NCBI GenBank assembly: GCA_014529385.2
Contig: CM043968.1
Span: forward strand, 23,900,013 to 23,964,012
DNA: 64,000 nt
Direction: 5' to 3'
DNA from: Adiantum capillus-veneris
Lineage: Eukaryota; Streptophyta; Polypodiopsida; Polypodiales; Pteridaceae
Part shown: one piece after another, positions 60,767-64,000 of the stretch
How the letters are laid out: each line of letters starts with the position of its first letter
Numbering within the stretch: the stretch's first letter is position 1
Notes under the pieces: generated by a model
The model's input: the letters and a program-made list of their open reading frames with translations, nothing else
Databases searched by the model: none
Told to the model about the DNA's origin: nothing
Position numbers and translations under genes: made by a program

Positions 60767-60777
60767 ACCTCCCACTT
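60767..60777 (-). other. polypurine tract (right-edge copia)
   Basis: The minus strand reads AAGTGGGAGGT immediately upstream of the LTR. Confidence 0.8.
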
Positions 60778-60855
60778 AAAGTCCAATGTGGTACTTTAAG
60801 TGTGAGAGAAGCTACTATACAAGCTAATATACAAGAGATGTAGAGAAGTGATGTA

Positions 60856-63800
60856 CTATCCTACACCTAACTGCTTGCGAAAATGCGCAAAGCTCTCTGA
60901 GGGAAGTCCTTTTGTAAGTAGATCAGCAGGATTTTCTGTGGTGTGAACTTTGACAAGCTGAAGTTGCTTATCCTCGAGCATTTCCCTGATGAAATGATAC
61001 TTCACATCCACATGCTTTGTCTTTGAGTGATAAACTGGATTGCGAGCCAATTGTATAGCACTTTGACTATCACAATATAACACAGGCATCTCTTCTTTGA
61101 TTCCCAAATCTGTTACTAGTCGATTAAGCCAAATTGATTCTTTGCATGCCTCTGATGCTGCAATATATTCAGCCTCTGTAGTAGACTGAGTAACACAATC
61201 TTGTAATCTATAACGCCATGATACTGCTCCACCAGCCAATGTAAAGACATACCCTGACGTAGACCTTCGGTTGTCTAAGTCACCTGCATAATCTGAGTCT
61301 GTAAAACCCTTTACACTTAGCTCCTGACTCCCATAGCATATACACATACTCTTTGTAGCTTTCAGGTATCTCAATATTCCTTTCACTGCCTCCCAATGTT
61401 TCTTGCCTGGGTTTGACATGTATCGACTTACTACTCCCACTGCAAATGCAATGTCTGGGCGAGTAGCAATCATTGCATACATCAAACTACCCACTGCAGA
61501 CGCATATGGAATCTTATCCATTTCAGCCTGTTCTTCCTTAGACACAGGACAATCTTGTTTACTAAGTTTCACATATGGTGGCAATGGAACACTCAATGCC
61601 TTTCCCTTCTCCATATTGAAACGTTGCAAAACCTTGTCAATATACTCTGTTTGAGATAACCAAATCAACTTCTTTGATCTGTCTCTCTCAATGCGCATAC
61701 CAAGTATATGACTTGCCTCACCCATGGCTTTCATGTCAAACGATTTTGCCATCTTTGACTTCAAAGCTGAAATTTCTTCCAAGTGCTTGCCAGCAATCAA
61801 CATGTCATCCACATACAAAATAAGGATCAGCCAACTGCCATCCTTAGCCTTCTTTGTATATAGACAGTGATCGAACTCACTACGTTTGTAGCCTTGAGAA
61901 AGCATAAACTTGTGGAATTTATGGTACCATGCCCTCGGTGATTGTTTTAAGCCATAAAGACTCTTTAACAACTGGCATACCCAATCTTCCTTGCCTTTCT
62001 CAACAAACCCTTCTGGCTGCTGCATGTAAATTTCCACATCTAAATCACCATGCAAGAACGCTGTCTTGACATCCATTTGGTGCAACACCAAATCTAATAT
62101 GGCAACCAATGCAAGAAAGCATCTCAATGTAGTCATCTTGACCACCGGAGAGAAGACTTCATCAAAGTCAATGCCTTGTTCTTGCTTAAAGCCCTTGGCA
62201 GCAAGCCTTGCTTTGTACTTTGGCTGACTATCATGAGCGGTGATCTTATACCTGTAAACCCATTTACAGGGTAGAGCCTTTTTGCCCCATGGTAATTTAA
62301 CTAGCTTCCATGTCTGGTTTTTATACAGAGCTGTCATCTCTGACTGCATGGCCAATTGCCAATTCCCGGAGTCCTTCATTTGCACTGCTTCCTTGTAACA
62401 TGAAGGCTCATTGCAATCAGTCAACATGACATAATTTATAGATGGAACAAACCTATCAGGAGGTCGCGTGACATGTCCAGATCTACGCACAATAGGTGGC
62501 TCAGGCTCAGCCACAACCTGTGGTTCCACTCTATCCTGTCCTTGCTCCTCTTGAGCCCTGACATTTTGTCTTGCACGTGCAGGTCCATCTTCTTGGAAGA
62601 CAACTCTTCTAATCTCCTCAACCCTCTTTGGTTTAGAATGATATTTGGATTCATTAAAGTGAACATCATTGCTGCGGACAACCTTTCTGGATTCGGGATC
62701 CCAAAGTCTGTACCCCATCTCACCGGAATTACCATAACCTAGAAAGATGCACTTTCTACTCTTTGGCTCAAGTTTGTTCCTAAATTCCTTTGGAATGTGG
62801 GTATATGCCTCACAGCCAAAGACTCTGAGATGCTTGTATGAGGGCATTTTGCCTGACCATACCATCTTTGGCACTGAATCCTTCTGCAAAACCTTGCTAG
62901 GAGATCTATTTACAAGATGAACAGCTGTTGATACAGCTTCAGCCCAAAACCCATTTGGCAGCTGTGCATTAGACAACATACTTCTGACCTTCTCTTGTAT
63001 GGTCCTATTCATCCTCTCAGCAACACCATTTTGAGGAGGATTGTAAGGAGCAGTAAGTTCACGTTTTATACCTTTTGACTCACAATAGTCCTGAAAGGCC
63101 TTTGAAACATACTCTCCACCATTGTCAGTGCGTAAGCATTTAAGCTTCTTGCCACTCTGATTCTCCACAAGTGTCACAAACGTTTTGAAAACACTAAACG
63201 CTTCATCCTTGTGCTTGAGAAAGTAAACCCATACTTTCCTCGAGTAATCATCTATAAATGTCATAAAGTAAGAAGCTCCCCCTAGAGATAGGTTAGGCAT
63301 AGGTCCACACAAATCACTATGAACAAGTGCCAATCGTGTATCTCTTCTAATGCTTCTATGCTTATGTGGCTGCTGTGTTTGCTTACCATACAGACAATGT
63401 TTACAGAATTCAAAATCATTAAATGAAAAGCCAGGCAAATAACCAGAACGAGACAAGATTTCCATTCCCTTCCTCGACATATGTCCTAACCGGCTATGCC
63501 ACAAAGAAACGTTCGGCTGCTCGGTTACATTGATTACATTTTTAGAGACATTTGATACATAAATCATGTAAAGTCCTCCAGACTTTACTCCATGTGCTAC
63601 TGTCATAGAACCCTTGGATATCTTCCACATGTTCTGTCCAAAAATGGTGACGTAGCCAGCATCATCAAGTAAACCTGTGTTGATCAAGCTCTTTGTAATT
63701 GCGGGAACATGTCTCACATTCTTCAGCGTGAAAGAAGAGCCATTCTGAAACTTCAATTGAACATCTCCAACACCTAAGATCTCACATGTCTGCCCATTGC

Positions 63801-64000
63801 CTAGCCGAACATGATCTTTAGTGGTCACATAAGAAGTAAACCACTCCTTGTTTGGAGACACATGAAGTGATGCCCCTGAGTCTATAATCCACTCACTCAG
63901 TGCATTTCCATCATATGCTGTAAGAAGAGCTGAGTCCATTGTATTCTTCAAGAAGTAGATGTCTCCTAACACTAGACTGTCATCCTCTGCAACAGTGTTT
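60856..64000 (-). CDS. Ty1/copia pol polyprotein, intact but cut by the window end
   Basis: Open from the window edge to a stop at 60856, at least 1048 codons. The frame continues through 63972 to 64000 without a stop, so the true start is outside. Protease loop IIDSGASLHVS. Integrase finger LWHSRLGHMS and CKHCLYGK, triad in LVHSDLCGPM, RTDNGGEYVSK and NGVAERMNR. RT has HQMDVKTAFLHGDLD and ILYVDDMLIAGK. RNase H has GFTDSDYAGDLDNRRSTSGY, and the tail NPADLLTKGLPSE. No stop or shift occurs, unlike every other element here, so this copy is young and possibly mobile. Gag and the 5' LTR are not visible. Confidence 0.95.
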   Translation of the reverse strand, partial: NTVAEDDSLVLGDIYFLKNTMDSALLTAYDGNALSEWIIDSGASLHVSPNKEWFTSYVTTKDHVRLGNGQTCEILGVGDVQLKFQNGSSFTLKNVRHVPAITKSLINTGLLDDAGYVTIFGQNMWKISKGSMTVAHGVKSGGLYMIYVSNVSKNVINVTEQPNVSLWHSRLGHMSRKGMEILSRSGYLPGFSFNDFEFCKHCLYGKQTQQPHKHRSIRRDTRLALVHSDLCGPMPNLSLGGASYFMTFIDDYSRKVWVYFLKHKDEAFSVFKTFVTLVENQSGKKLKCLRTDNGGEYVSKAFQDYCESKGIKRELTAPYNPPQNGVAERMNRTIQEKVRSMLSNAQLPNGFWAEAVSTAVHLVNRSPSKVLQKDSVPKMVWSGKMPSYKHLRVFGCEAYTHIPKEFRNKLEPKSRKCIFLGYGNSGEMGYRLWDPESRKVVRSNDVHFNESKYHSKPKRVEEIRRVVFQEDGPARARQNVRAQEEQGQDRVEPQVVAEPEPPIVRRSGHVTRPPDRFVPSINYVMLTDCNEPSCYKEAVQMKDSGNWQLAMQSEMTALYKNQTWKLVKLPWGKKALPCKWVYRYKITAHDSQPKYKARLAAKGFKQEQGIDFDEVFSPVVKMTTLRCFLALVAILDLVLHQMDVKTAFLHGDLDVEIYMQQPEGFVEKGKEDWVCQLLKSLYGLKQSPRAWYHKFHKFMLSQGYKRSEFDHCLYTKKAKDGSWLILILYVDDMLIAGKHLEEISALKSKMAKSFDMKAMGEASHILGMRIERDRSKKLIWLSQTEYIDKVLQRFNMEKGKALSVPLPPYVKLSKQDCPVSKEEQAEMDKIPYASAVGSLMYAMIATRPDIAFAVGVVSRYMSNPGKKHWEAVKGILRYLKATKSMCICYGSQELSVKGFTDSDYAGDLDNRRSTSGYVFTLAGGAVSWRYRLQDCVTQSTTEAEYIAASEACKESIWLNRLVTDLGIKEEMPVLYCDSQSAIQLARNPVYHSKTKHVDVKYHFIREMLEDKQLQLVKVHTTENPADLLTKGLPSESFAHFRKQLGVG

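Overview
This window is nuclear DNA of a land plant, most likely a fern such as Ceratopteris. The only intact-looking host gene (27337-29904, minus) is an 855-residue PLS-class pentatricopeptide-repeat protein with a DYW deaminase of the KP type (a KPAKA box where the PG box normally lies). As far as I know this type is restricted to hornworts, lycophytes and ferns, where organelle transcripts undergo U-to-C editing. The size of the repeat fraction, the many long (GA/CT)n tracts and the retroelement families also fit a large fern genome; the species is an inference.

Layout. 1-1350: 3' relic of a LINE plus (CT)n/(GA)n tracts. 1351-15822: old Ty3/gypsy element on the minus strand (LTRs about 92% identical by eye, target duplication AGGGA), with gag, protease, RT/RNase H and integrase, all decayed, and an extra coiled-coil reading frame downstream of integrase. 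It is interrupted at 4154-9403 by a young non-autonomous LTR element (LTRs differing at about 4 of 574 positions, target duplication GTGTG, tRNA-Asp-type primer site) whose only long ORF is a 507-residue protein with a retropepsin-like domain. 15823-21480: GA-rich tract and unrecognised DNA. 21480-25935: decayed LINE, minus. 27337-29904: the PPR gene. 29905-33850: AT-rich and satellite-like DNA, with one small TATA-containing transcription unit at 33396-32841.

33851-43990: an older Ty3 gag relic split by a 9.4-kb chromovirus (34356-43716, minus; tRNA-iMet primer site, chromodomain). The chromovirus integrase is itself split by a 418-bp MITE. 44267-57318: two truncated copies of one Ty1/copia family in the same orientation, separated by 7.15 kb of other debris (a gag fragment, a GA tract and a plus-strand Ty3 pol relic). 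57319-60240: a diverged, truncated second copy of the protease-only element. 60241-64000: 3' part of an apparently intact Ty1/copia element on the minus strand, with gag and 5' LTR beyond the window.

The repeats are a layered record of insertions whose order can be read from target duplications and LTR divergence. The PPR gene is the only sequence with a clear host function, predicted to act in mitochondria or plastids on a specific RNA site. No rRNA or tRNA gene and no CRISPR array was recognised. Percent identities quoted are hand counts.
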